A stretch of DNA of 64,000 bases from NCBI GenBank assembly GCA_030655075.1, contig JAURWE010000109.1, forward strand, positions 62,001-126,000, read 5' to 3'. Below the pieces are notes generated by a model. That model did not search any database. It worked only from the letters and a program-made list of their open reading frames with translations, and was not told the origin of the DNA. The DNA is from Pararhizobium sp. Lineage in GTDB: Bacteria; Pseudomonadota; Alphaproteobacteria; Rhizobiales; Rhizobiaceae. This document shows, one piece after another, positions 50,363-59,034 of the stretch (within the stretch, counting starts at the first letter, position 1; each line of letters opens with the position of its first letter). The position numbers were made by a program, and so were the translations under genes.

Positions 50363-52510
50363 ATGTCCGATAAAAAAAATATCAAAGACTGGGAATCCCT
50401 CGCCACCCGCGAACTCAAGAGCCCGGTGGAAGAGCTTGTCTGGCAGACGCCTGAGGGTATTGCCGTCAAGCCGGTTTATACTGAGGACGATCTTGAGGGC
50501 CTCAACCATCTGGGCTCCATGCCGGGTTTTACGCCGTTCACGCGTGGTCCGCGCGCCACCATGTATGCGGGGCGGCCCTGGACGATCCGGCAATATGCGG
50601 GGTTCTCGACGGCCGAGGCGTCGAATGCGTTTTACCGGCGCAATCTGGTGGCCGGGCAGAAGGGACTGTCCGTTGCCTTCGATCTTGCCACCCATCGCGG
50701 CTACGACAGCGACCATCCGCGCGTCGAGGGCGATGTCGGCAAAGCAGGCGTGGCGATCGACAGTGTCGAGGACATGAAGATCCTGTTCGACGGCATCCCG
50801 CTGGCGGACATGTCGGTGTCGATGACGATGAACGGGGCGGTGGTGCCGATCCTTGCCAGCTTCATCGTCGCCGGGGAGGAGCAGGGCGTTCTGCGATCTG
50901 AGCTCTCAGGCACGATCCAGAACGACATCCTCAAGGAGTTCATGGTTCGCAACACCTATATCTATCCGCCGGAACCGTCGATGCGGATCGTTGCCGACAT
51001 CATCGAATACACGGCAAGGGAAATGCCGAAGTTCAACTCGATCTCGATTTCCGGCTATCACATGCAGGAGGCCGGGGCCACGCTGGTGCAGGAGTTGGCC
51101 TTCACGCTGGCCGATGGCCGTGAATATGTCCGTGCCGCCATCGCCAAGGGGTTGAGCGTCGATGAGTTCGCCGGCCGCCTGTCCTTCTTCTTTGCCATCG
51201 GCATGAACTTCTTCATGGAGGCGGCAAAGCTTCGGGCGGCGCGGCTGTTGTGGTCGAGGATCATGGCGGATTTTCAGCCGAAGAAACAATCTTCGCTGAT
51301 GCTGCGAACCCATTGCCAGACCTCCGGCGTATCGCTGGCCGAGCAGGATCCCTACAACAACATTATCCGCACCGCGTTCCAGGCTATGTCGGCAGTGCTT
51401 GGCGGCACGCAGTCGCTGCACACCAATTCCTTCGACGAGGCGATTGCACTGCCGACGGAATTTTCCGCGCGCATTGCCCGCAACACCCAGCTGATCCTGC
51501 AGCACGAGACGGGCGTCACCCATGTCGCCGATCCCTTGGCCGGGTCTTATTATGTCGAGAGCCTCACCAATGAACTGGCGGAGAAAGCCTGGTCGCTGAT
51601 CGAGGAGGTCGAGGCGCTCGGCGGCATGACCAAGGCCGTGCGTGATGGCTTACCGAAGCGCTTGATCGAGGAGGCAGCGACACGCCGACAGGCCGCCGTC
51701 GACAAGGGCGACGCGGTGATTGTTGGTGTCAACAAATACCGGCTGGATGATGAAGCGCCGATTGACATTCTCAATATCGACAACAGCGCCGTGCGCCTTT
51801 CGCAGATCAAGCGGCTGGAACAGACAAAGCGGCTGCGCGATGCGGCGGAGGTGGAAAAAACGCTGGCGGCGCTGACCAAGGTCGCGCAGTCGGGCGAGGG
51901 CAATATTCTGGCGGCGGCCGTCGATGCGGCCCGGGCGCGGGCGACGGTCGGCGAGATTTCCGACGCGCTGCGGTCGGTCTTCGGCGATCATGTCGCCGTG
52001 CCCGAGGTTGTCACCGACATCTATGGTGATGCCTATGCGGGCGAGCCGGAGCTCGAGGTGCTGACCGCGCGCCTGAACGATTTCGCGGTCTTGGCGGGGG
52101 CAAGGCCGAAAATCATGGTGGCGAAGCTCGGTCAGGACGGTCACGACCGGGGTGCCAAGGTCATCGCTTCCGCCTTTGGCGATATCGGCTTCGATGTGCT
52201 GGCCGGCCCCTTGTTCCAGACGCCGAACGAGGCGTCGGACATGGCGATCGGTGCACAGGTCAATGTTATCGGCGTGTCGTCGCTGGCGGCCGGTCACAAG
52301 ACGCTCCTGCCGCAGCTGGTTGCCTCGCTGAAAGAGAAGGGCGGCGGCGAGATCATCGTCATCTGCGGCGGCGTCGTGCCGCGCCAGGACTATCAGTTCC
52401 TGCTCGATCACGGTGTTGCGGCCGTGTTCGGGCCGGGCACCAATGTGCTTGAGGCGGCGCGAGCGGTGATGGATCTGATTGAAAAGAAAAAATCCAACAC
52501 CTGGGTTTGA
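50363..52510 (+). CDS. scpA: methylmalonyl-CoA mutase (single-chain, B12-dependent)
   Basis: A 715-residue mutase (called bhbA in Sinorhizobium). The TIM-barrel part has GFTPFTRGPRATMYAGRPWT, RQYAGFSTAEASNAFYRRNL, GLSVAFDLATHRGYDSDHPR and HCQTSGVSLAEQDPYNNIIR. The C-terminal cobalamin domain has the base-off motif KLGQDGHDRGAKVIASAFGD. It isomerises methylmalonyl-CoA to succinyl-CoA, the step after PccA/PccB (an epimerase gene is not in this window). ATG 50363 gives the family N-terminus; the longer frame starts inside the RIME element. Confidence 0.94.
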   Translation: MSDKKNIKDWESLATRELKSPVEELVWQTPEGIAVKPVYTEDDLEGLNHLGSMPGFTPFTRGPRATMYAGRPWTIRQYAGFSTAEASNAFYRRNLVAGQKGLSVAFDLATHRGYDSDHPRVEGDVGKAGVAIDSVEDMKILFDGIPLADMSVSMTMNGAVVPILASFIVAGEEQGVLRSELSGTIQNDILKEFMVRNTYIYPPEPSMRIVADIIEYTAREMPKFNSISISGYHMQEAGATLVQELAFTLADGREYVRAAIAKGLSVDEFAGRLSFFFAIGMNFFMEAAKLRAARLLWSRIMADFQPKKQSSLMLRTHCQTSGVSLAEQDPYNNIIRTAFQAMSAVLGGTQSLHTNSFDEAIALPTEFSARIARNTQLILQHETGVTHVADPLAGSYYVESLTNELAEKAWSLIEEVEALGGMTKAVRDGLPKRLIEEAATRRQAAVDKGDAVIVGVNKYRLDDEAPIDILNIDNSAVRLSQIKRLEQTKRLRDAAEVEKTLAALTKVAQSGEGNILAAAVDAARARATVGEISDALRSVFGDHVAVPEVVTDIYGDAYAGEPELEVLTARLNDFAVLAGARPKIMVAKLGQDGHDRGAKVIASAFGDIGFDVLAGPLFQTPNEASDMAIGAQVNVIGVSSLAAGHKTLLPQLVASLKEKGGGEIIVICGGVVPRQDYQFLLDHGVAAVFGPGTNVLEAARAVMDLIEKKKSNTWV

Positions 52511-52566
52511 GAGGTCTTTGCCCGTTCGGTGGGCAAGGGGCAGGGATGCTCAAAACATGCCCAATT

Positions 52567-52578
52567 ATGTCTAGACAT
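52567..52578. promoter_or_regulatory. candidate HutC-type GntR operator
   Basis: ATGTCTAGACAT is a perfect 12-bp palindrome containing GT-C-TA-G-AC, the GT-N-TA-N-AC core of HutC-subfamily operators. It lies 64 bp before the first gene of an operon whose last gene is a HutC-type regulator. A possible -35 TTGAAA follows at 52583. Confidence 0.55.
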
Positions 52579-52641
52579 TTAAGTTGAAAGATGGTGCTAT
52601 GTCGTCATGATCTGCGCGAAAGCAGGCGGAGGGTGCAAGGC

Positions 52642-53415
52642 ATGAACGGTTCCGGCATGTTCGACCTGACCGGTCGAAAAGCTCTGGTTACCGGCGCAAG
52701 CAGAGGTATCGGCAAGGCGATTGCCGAAGCACTGGCTGGCGCCGGTGCGGATGTTGCGGTGACCGCCCGCGACCAGGCGTCGCTTACCGAGACCGTTGGC
52801 GCGATCGCATCTCTCGGCCATGAGGCCTTTGCTTTTGCCCTCGATGTTCGGGATGTCGATGCGGTGAGCGGTACGATGGCTGCGGCCGCGCAAGCGCTCG
52901 GCGGTCTGGACATTCTCGTCAACAATGCTGGCTATGAGGAGATCCGGCCGTCGCTGGATGTGGATGAGGCGCTGTGGCAGCGGATCGTCGATACCAATCT
53001 CAAGGGTGCGTTCTTTTGTGCTCAGGCAGCTGCCAAGGAAATGACCGCAAGCGGAAAGGGTGGGGCGATCGTCAATCTGTGCTCGCTGACCTCATATGTC
53101 GGCGTTCCGACCGCCGTGCCTTACGGGTCGTCGAAGTCCGGGCTCTTGGGCATGACCCATGCGCTGGCCACCGAATGGGCGCCGCTCGGCATCCGGGTCA
53201 ATGCCATAGCGCCCGGCTATTTCCGCACGGCGATGACCGACGTATTCTATCAGGACGAAAATTGGCAAAAGGCGATGCTGGCGAAAATTCCGCAGCGCCG
53301 TTTCGGCAATGTCGAGGATGTCGCCGGCGCCGTGATCTTTCTGGCAAGCGGCGCCTCTGCCTATGTCACCGGCCATTGCATTCCGGTTGACGGCGGCTAT
53401 CTGGCGGCCATCTGA
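52642..53415 (+). CDS. short-chain dehydrogenase/reductase
   Basis: A 257-residue classical SDR. Motifs: cofactor loop VTGASRGIGKAIAEAL, NNAGYEEIRPSLDV, the catalytic Ser in IVNLCSLTSYVGVPTAV, Tyr-x3-Lys in VPYGSSKSGLLGMT and a C-terminal VTGHCIPVDGGYLA. It uses NAD(P) to oxidise or reduce a hydroxyl/keto group. ATG 52642 follows GGAGGG; ATG 52657 is a shorter alternative. It is the first gene of the ABC-HisD-like-ADH-kinase-HutC unit, so it likely works on the same imported compound. Confidence 0.86.
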   Translation: MNGSGMFDLTGRKALVTGASRGIGKAIAEALAGAGADVAVTARDQASLTETVGAIASLGHEAFAFALDVRDVDAVSGTMAAAAQALGGLDILVNNAGYEEIRPSLDVDEALWQRIVDTNLKGAFFCAQAAAKEMTASGKGGAIVNLCSLTSYVGVPTAVPYGSSKSGLLGMTHALATEWAPLGIRVNAIAPGYFRTAMTDVFYQDENWQKAMLAKIPQRRFGNVEDVAGAVIFLASGASAYVTGHCIPVDGGYLAAI

Positions 53416-53436
53416 GAAATTTCAAGGACACAGACC

Positions 53437-54579
53437 ATGCAGGCAGTTACGGAAAAGAGCGATACAGCCCGGCTTGATGCCGGTGCCGTCGCGGTGTCCG
53501 TCAAGGATGTCAGCATGGTGTTCGACGGCGTCCATGCGGTGAAATCCGTATCTTTCGACGTGCCGCAGGGCAAGTTCCTGACCATTCTCGGGCCCTCCGG
53601 CTCGGGCAAGACGACGCTTCTGCGGCTGATTGCCGGTTTTCAGCGGCCGAGTGCGGGCGAGATTTTTATCAACGGGCAGGCGGTCAGCTCCGTGCCGCCC
53701 CACAAGCGCTCGATCGGCATGGTGTTCCAGAAACTGGCGTTGTTTCCGCACATGACGGCCGCCGAAAATGTCGCCTTTCCGCTGAAGATGCGCCGCCACG
53801 ATGCGCGCACCATTCCCGAACGGGTCGAGCGTTATCTCGAGCTGGTCAAGCTCGGCGGCTATGGCGGGCGGCGGGTGCATGAGCTTTCGGGCGGCCAGCA
53901 GCAGCGCGTGGCGATTGCCCGGGCGCTGGTTTTCGAGCCAGACCTGCTGCTGCTCGACGAGCCGCTGGCAGCGCTCGACCGCAAGCTGCGCGAGGAAATG
54001 CAGCTGGAGTTCCGCCGCATCCAGCGCGAACTCGGGGTGACGACCCTGAACGTGACGCACGACCAGCGCGAGGCGCTTGTCGTGTCGGACGAAATCATCG
54101 TCATGGATGGCGGCGAGATCCAGCAAAAGGCGCGGCCGTCGGTTGCTTACCGCAATCCGTCCAACGCCTTTGTCGCCAATTTCATCGGCGTCACCAATTT
54201 CGTTCCAGGCATTGTCGAGAGCGTTTCGGACCGGTCCTGTGTCATCGTTCATGCCGGCTACAGGTTGTCGGGCGTGACCGGTGACGATCGCAATCCGCCG
54301 AAGGCCGGGCTTGCTGCGTCCGGCGCAATCCGGGCCGAGCAGATCCGTATTGCCGCCTCGCCCGAGGCGCTGTCCGGTCTCGGCACGGTCTTGCCGGCGG
54401 TCCTGACGGATGCGATCTTCGAGGGTGAGCGGGTGGTCTACGAACTCCGCGTCGCGGCCCTCGGAGACACGATGCTCAGGGTCTTTGACCACGACCCGAT
54501 CGGCCATACACAATTCGAGCCCGGTGCCAGCGTGCATGTCGGCTGGAATGACAGAGACGTCCTAGTGTTCAACACCTAA
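53437..54579 (+). CDS. polyamine/iron-type ABC transporter ATP-binding protein (PotA-like)
   Basis: A 380-residue ATPase: Walker A LGPSGSGKTTLLRLIAGF, Q-loop MVFQKLALFPHMTAAENVAF, signature HELSGGQQQRVAIARAL, Walker B LLLLDEPLAALDRKLREEM and switch His in LNVTHDQREALVV, followed by a C-terminal TOBE-type regulatory domain (residues about 290-375). The PotA-like layout with one ATPase, one binding protein and two PotBC-type permeases fits import of a cationic or small organic solute. It starts 21 bp after the SDR gene. Confidence 0.88.
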   Translation: MQAVTEKSDTARLDAGAVAVSVKDVSMVFDGVHAVKSVSFDVPQGKFLTILGPSGSGKTTLLRLIAGFQRPSAGEIFINGQAVSSVPPHKRSIGMVFQKLALFPHMTAAENVAFPLKMRRHDARTIPERVERYLELVKLGGYGGRRVHELSGGQQQRVAIARALVFEPDLLLLDEPLAALDRKLREEMQLEFRRIQRELGVTTLNVTHDQREALVVSDEIIVMDGGEIQQKARPSVAYRNPSNAFVANFIGVTNFVPGIVESVSDRSCVIVHAGYRLSGVTGDDRNPPKAGLAASGAIRAEQIRIAASPEALSGLGTVLPAVLTDAIFEGERVVYELRVAALGDTMLRVFDHDPIGHTQFEPGASVHVGWNDRDVLVFNT

Positions 54580-54613
54580 GCCGGGCAAACCGGCGAGCCA
54601 GAGGAGAATGACA

Positions 54614-55726
54614 ATGACGGAAAAATTGATGGCGACCGAAATCCGGCGCCGGACACTATTGCGCGGCGCGGCGATACTCGGCGGCGCATCCGGGCTTTCG
54701 ACGCTGGGTCTGACCCGCGCCTTTGCGGAAGAGCCTGAAAAGCCGAAGGAAATCATCGTGCGCGCCTGGGGCGGCAGCTGGGTTGACGCGCTGAAGGCCG
54801 GCGTCTCGGACAGCTTTACCGCCAAAACCGGCATTGCCGTTCGCCACGACCTGACCGAAGACAATGAAATCCAGCCGAAAGTCTGGGCAGCCGTGGCGCA
54901 AGGCCGCGTGCCGCCGATCCACATCAACTGGGATACGACCACCAATGCCACAAAATCGGCCTTGCGCGGCGTGACGGAAGATCTGTCGGATCTGTCGAAC
55001 CTGAAGAATACCACGGATCTGGCCAAGCCCGTCGGCCTCGACGGCTATCCGATCGTCAACACCTACGGTTACGTCTACGTTCTCGCCTATCGCCCGGAAG
55101 CGTTCCCGGACGGTCCGCCGAAGTCGTGGAAGGACCTGCTCGATCCGAAATACAAGGGCCGCATCGCGCTTTACAATGACGGCATCGGCTTCCATTTCCC
55201 GGCCCAGGTCGCTGGTGGCGGCAAGCTCGAGGATATCCCGGCCAACATGCAGCCGGCCTGGGATTTCGTCGCCAAGATGAAGGAACAGGCACCGCTGCTC
55301 GGCGAAGACCCTGACTTCACCACCTGGTTCCAGAAGGGCGAGATCGACGCCGCCTGCACCATTTCCACCAATGCCCGCGAAGCCAAGAAGAACGGCATCG
55401 ACATCAAGTGGATCGTGCCGGAAGAGGGCGCCAAGTTCGACACGGACGGCCTGTGGATACCGAAGGGCCTGCCTGCCAACGAACTCTACTGGGCCAAGGA
55501 ATACATCAACCATTCGCTGACGGTCGAAGCCCAGCAGATATGGCTCGACGGTCTCGGCCTGCCGGGTGTCGTTCCGGGCGTCAAGCCACCGGCAGACCTT
55601 GTCGGTGATCCGTCCTATCCGACCACGGAAGACGACTTCAAACACCTCATCCGCATCTCGTCCAAGGTTCAGGTCGAGAACGAGAGCGAGTGGTTCTCGA
55701 AGTTCAAGGGGATCATGCAGGGCTGA
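54614..55726 (+). CDS. polyamine-type ABC transporter substrate-binding protein (PotD-like)
   Basis: A 370-residue periplasmic protein of the PotD/AfuA class. It has a twin-arginine-like leader (IRRRTLLRGAAILGGASGLS) with cleavage near TRAFAEE. The mature part contains EIIVRAWGGSWVDALKAGVS, VNTYGYVYVLAYRPEAFPDG, SWKDLLDPKYKGRIALYNDG and WFQKGEIDAACTISTNAREA. ATG 54614 is 7 bases after AGGAG, while the ATG two codons before is too close to it. The ligand is unknown; relatives bind polyamines, opines, 2-aminoethylphosphonate or iron. A RIME-like element separates it from the permease genes. Confidence 0.86.
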   Translation: MTEKLMATEIRRRTLLRGAAILGGASGLSTLGLTRAFAEEPEKPKEIIVRAWGGSWVDALKAGVSDSFTAKTGIAVRHDLTEDNEIQPKVWAAVAQGRVPPIHINWDTTTNATKSALRGVTEDLSDLSNLKNTTDLAKPVGLDGYPIVNTYGYVYVLAYRPEAFPDGPPKSWKDLLDPKYKGRIALYNDGIGFHFPAQVAGGGKLEDIPANMQPAWDFVAKMKEQAPLLGEDPDFTTWFQKGEIDAACTISTNAREAKKNGIDIKWIVPEEGAKFDTDGLWIPKGLPANELYWAKEYINHSLTVEAQQIWLDGLGLPGVVPGVKPPADLVGDPSYPTTEDDFKHLIRISSKVQVENESEWFSKFKGIMQG

Positions 55727-55768
55727 TCTGGGAGTAGGGGGCGACTGTCATTCCGATAGTGCCTGGCC

Positions 55769-55910
55769 GCCCCCTCTGTCGGCGACGCCGACATCTCCCT
55801 CACAAGGGGGAGATTAACCGCGAAACCCTTGCGTCCCTTACAGGGGCGATAAAGGAAAAGAATGATCTCCCCCCATGTCGGGGAGATGTCACGCAGTGAC
55901 AAAGGGGGCG
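55769..55910. repeat. RIME-like palindromic intergenic element, copy 2
   Basis: Same two-module plan as copy 1: CGCCCCCTCTGTC at the left end, GACAAAGGGGGCG at the right, and inner ATCTCCC/GGGGAGAT palindromes. It lies inside the ABC operon between the binding-protein and permease genes. Confidence 0.75.
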
Positions 55911-55964
55911 ACCAGGCGAGGTCGATGCGACGACGCGTTCCCCTCCCAACACTCAAGGAAACCC

Positions 55965-56909
55965 ATGCGAGCGGCGAAATCGGCCTATCCCCTGACCTGG
56001 CGCATCATGGATGTGCTCGAGCGTTTTGCGGCCTTTGTCTGGCCGCAGCGTTTTGGCCCGGCCGTGCCCTATCTGCTGCTTATGCCGGCCGTGCTTTTGG
56101 TCGGGCTGCTGGTGCTCGGGCTCTGGCAGATCGGTGATGCCAGCCTGCGCACGCTCGATACCACGACCTTCCTGATGTCGGAGACATACACGCTTGAAAA
56201 CTACCGCCGGGCGCTGACGGAATCGCTGTTCATCACGGTGGCCTGGCGCAGCCTGCTCGGGTCGCTGATCGTCACCGTCGTCACGCTGATCCTGGCCTTT
56301 CCCTATGCCTATGTGATGGTGCGCACACCGTCGCGGGCGCTGCGCAAGATGCTCTTGATCGCGCTGTTCCTGCCCTTTTTCATCGGCCAGGTGGTGCGCG
56401 CCTATGGCTGGCTGATCATTCTGGGCAATCAGGGCATGGTCAACGAGATGCTCGGCCTTGTCGGCATCGCGCCGGTGCGGCTGCTTTACAACTATCCGGC
56501 CGTGCTGTTCGGCCTCGTCCAATACATGCTGCCCTTTGCCGTGCTGATGCTGGCGCCGGCGATGACGGCGATCCCGGAGGAGCTGGAAGCGGCCGCCGGG
56601 TCGCTGGGTGCAGACTGGGTGCGCACGCTTTGGCATGTCGTGCTTCCGCTGGCGCGGCCGGGTCTTGTCGGGGCCGGGCTGGTGGTGCTGACGCTGGCGC
56701 TGACCGATTTCGCCATGCCGGCGATCCTCGGTGGCGGTTCGCAGGATTTCATCGCCAACGCCATTTACGACCAGTTCTTCCGGACATCCGATCAGGGGCT
56801 GGGTGCGACGCTGGCGCTGCTTTTGGTGGCCGTCGGTTCCCTGCTCGTCGGTCTGGTGTTCACGCTGTTCGGGGCGGGCACGCTCGCCATGGGGAGGGCG
56901 CGCCAGTGA
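55965..56909 (+). CDS. polyamine-type ABC transporter permease (PotB-like)
   Basis: A 314-residue membrane protein with about six hydrophobic helices (PYLLLMPAVLLVGLLVLGLW, SLIVTVVTLILAFPYAYVMV, LLIALFLPFFIGQVVRAYGW) and the EAA loop PEELEAAAGSLGADWVRTLWH. ATG 55965 with AAGGAA is chosen; a longer frame begins in the RIME element. It overlaps the second permease by 4 bp (GTGA). Confidence 0.86.
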   Translation: MRAAKSAYPLTWRIMDVLERFAAFVWPQRFGPAVPYLLLMPAVLLVGLLVLGLWQIGDASLRTLDTTTFLMSETYTLENYRRALTESLFITVAWRSLLGSLIVTVVTLILAFPYAYVMVRTPSRALRKMLLIALFLPFFIGQVVRAYGWLIILGNQGMVNEMLGLVGIAPVRLLYNYPAVLFGLVQYMLPFAVLMLAPAMTAIPEELEAAAGSLGADWVRTLWHVVLPLARPGLVGAGLVVLTLALTDFAMPAILGGGSQDFIANAIYDQFFRTSDQGLGATLALLLVAVGSLLVGLVFTLFGAGTLAMGRARQ

Positions 56910-57706
56910 CCGCCTCACTTGGCAAGAACATCGTACTCTGGACCTTCGTCATCGCTGTGCTGGTGATGCTGTCGGCGCCGACCGTCGTGGTGCTTGGCGC
57001 CTCCTTCACCTCGGGCAATATCATCACCTTTCCGCCCGAGGGCTTTTCGCTGAAATGGTACGCGAAAATCGCGGCCTCCAGCGATCTGTGGGATGCGTTC
57101 CTGCGCTCGCTCTATGTCTCGGCCGTCTGCACCATCGTCGCCATTCCGGTCGGAACGCTCGCCGGGATCGCGCTCGCCAAATATGCGGTTCGGTTCGAAA
57201 AATCCTTGCAGATCTACCTGCTTCTGCCCTTCACCATTCCGTTGATCGGCTCGGGCATCGGACTGATGCTGGTATTCGGCGAGTGGCGGCTTCTGGGACA
57301 GCTCTGGCCGGTCGGCATTGCCTGCTGTGTCATCAACCTGCCCTTCATGATCTGGGCGGTGACGGCCAGCGCCTCCAGCCTCGATCCCGATCTCGAACTG
57401 GCCGCCGCCAGCTGCGGCGCGCCGCCGCTGTCGACTTTCGTGCATGTGACGCTACCTGCGGTCGTTCCCGGCATCATCAGCGGTTCGCTGCTGATGTTCA
57501 TTCTGGCGCTCAACGAGTTTCTCGTCAGTCTGCTGCTGGTCGATGCGCGCATCGTCACCCTGCCGGTGCAAATCTACAATTCCATCCGCTCGATCATTAC
57601 CCCGGATCTGGCGGCAATCTCGGTGGTGTTCATCGCGTCGGCAGTTGCCGTCATCTTTCTGCTCGACCGGCTGGTCGGGCTCGATATTTTCCTCAAATCG
57701 AAATGA
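56906..57706 (+). CDS. polyamine-type ABC transporter permease (PotC-like)
   Basis: A 266-residue membrane protein: KNIVLWTFVIAVLVMLSAPT, VVVLGASFTSGNIITFPPEG, FSLKWYAKIAASSDLWDAFL, with an EAA loop at DPDLELAAASCGAPPLSTFV. The GTG start overlaps the upstream stop, and its own stop overlaps the HisD-like gene (ATGA). Together with the PotB-like protein it forms the membrane channel. Confidence 0.86.
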   Translation: MTASLGKNIVLWTFVIAVLVMLSAPTVVVLGASFTSGNIITFPPEGFSLKWYAKIAASSDLWDAFLRSLYVSAVCTIVAIPVGTLAGIALAKYAVRFEKSLQIYLLLPFTIPLIGSGIGLMLVFGEWRLLGQLWPVGIACCVINLPFMIWAVTASASSLDPDLELAAASCGAPPLSTFVHVTLPAVVPGIISGSLLMFILALNEFLVSLLLVDARIVTLPVQIYNSIRSIITPDLAAISVVFIASAVAVIFLLDRLVGLDIFLKSK

Positions 57707-59034
57707 AGGCCTGCCCGATGCCAGACGTCTCCTTTCACCACCTTTCCACGCTGGATGCCAATGCCCGCAATGCCCTTTTCGCCCGCTCCGAGACCGACCT
57801 CTCGGGCTTCATCGACAAGGTTGGGCCCATCATCGAGGCCGTGCGGACCGAGGGTGATGCGGCGCTGGTGCGGTTTGCCCGCGATCTCGACAAGGCTGAT
57901 CTTGATGCCGGCAGCCTGAAGGCGACCGAGGCCGAGTTCGATGCAGCCTTCGACAAGGTCGACAGGGAGGTGATCGAGGCGATCCAGTTCGGTATCGACA
58001 ACATTCGCCATTTCCATGAGGAGCAGAAGCCCGAGGCCATGTGGCTGAAGGAGATGCGGCCCGGCGCCTATGCGGGCGACCGTTTCACGCCGATCCGCTC
58101 GGTGGCGCTCTACATTCCGCGCGGCAAGGGTGCCTTCCCGTCGGTGACGATGATGACGGCGGTACCGGCTGTCGTGGCCGGCGTGCCGGAACTCGCCATT
58201 GTCACGCCGCCGGCGCCGGACGGCTCGGTCGATGCGGCAACGCTGGTTGCGGCGCGGCTTGCCGGTGTCTCGACGGTCTACAAGGTCGGCGGCGCGCAGG
58301 CTGTGGCCGCCGTTGCCTATGGCACCGAGACGGTGAAGCCGGCCCTGAAAATCGTCGGCCCGGGCAGCCCCTGGGTGGTGGCGGCCAAGCGGCTCCTGTC
58401 CGGGGTCATTGATCCCGGCCTGCCCGCCGGTCCCTCGGAAGCCGTGATCTTTGCCGACGATACGGTCAAGGGCGGTCTGGCGGCGCTCGATCTGCTGGTC
58501 GAGGCCGAACACGGGCCGGATTCGTCGGCCTATCTCGTCACGCACAGCCGCCGCGTCGCCGAAGAAGCGCTTGCCGCCCTGCCGGAGCATTGGGCCCGCA
58601 TGACCGAGCAGCGCGTCGCCTTTTCCACGGCCGTGCTCACCGGCAAGTGCGGCGGCATCGTGCTGACCTCATCGGTGGAAGAAAGCTACCGGTTCATCAA
58701 CGATTATGCGCCTGAGCATCTGGAAATCCTCTCGACCGATCCTTTCGCGCATCTCGGCCACATCACCGAGGCGGCGGAAATCCTCATGGGGCCGTATACG
58801 CCGGTTTCGATCGGCAATTTCGGCCTCGGCCCGAATGCCGTGCTGCCGACCAGCCGCTGGGCGCGGACCTATGGGCCGCTGTCGGTCACCGATTTCGTCA
58901 AGCGCTCGTCGATCGGCTATGTCACGGCGTCGGCCTATCCGGAATTTGCCAAACATGCCCGTGTGCTGGCTCGCTACGAAGGGTTCTCGTCGCACGAACA
59001 TGCGGTGTCCGACGTGCGGAAAGCCTATCTCTGA
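57703..59034 (+). CDS. histidinol dehydrogenase-family zinc-dependent alcohol-to-acid dehydrogenase
   Basis: A 443-residue HisD paralogue, probably not the biosynthetic enzyme given its operon. Motifs: VALYIPRGKGAFPSVTMMTA, VYKVGGAQAVAAVAYGTETV, VVGPGSPWVVAAKRLL-type NAD region, AGPSEAVIFAD, LVEAEHGPDSSAYLVT, INDYAPEHLEIL, SIGNFGLGPNAVLPT and a terminal FSSHEHAVSDVRK. In E. coli HisD zinc is held by Gln259, His262, Asp360 and His419; here the His, Asp and final His are kept, but the Gln position is Glu (VEAEHG). HisD paralogues oxidise alcohols through the aldehyde to the acid with two NAD. The start overlaps the PotC-like stop; ATG 57718 is an alternative. Confidence 0.82.
   Translation: MKACPMPDVSFHHLSTLDANARNALFARSETDLSGFIDKVGPIIEAVRTEGDAALVRFARDLDKADLDAGSLKATEAEFDAAFDKVDREVIEAIQFGIDNIRHFHEEQKPEAMWLKEMRPGAYAGDRFTPIRSVALYIPRGKGAFPSVTMMTAVPAVVAGVPELAIVTPPAPDGSVDAATLVAARLAGVSTVYKVGGAQAVAAVAYGTETVKPALKIVGPGSPWVVAAKRLLSGVIDPGLPAGPSEAVIFADDTVKGGLAALDLLVEAEHGPDSSAYLVTHSRRVAEEALAALPEHWARMTEQRVAFSTAVLTGKCGGIVLTSSVEESYRFINDYAPEHLEILSTDPFAHLGHITEAAEILMGPYTPVSIGNFGLGPNAVLPTSRWARTYGPLSVTDFVKRSSIGYVTASAYPEFAKHARVLARYEGFSSHEHAVSDVRKAYL

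Noticed and set aside
55875..55964. N-terminal extension of the PotB-like permease
   Set aside because: The extra codons lie in and just after the RIME-like element and do not resemble a permease N-terminus; ATG 55965 has its own RBS.
57703..59034. Calling the HisD-like gene the biosynthetic hisD
   Set aside because: It overlaps transporter and ADH genes, has a Gln-to-Glu change at a zinc ligand, and no other his genes are nearby.
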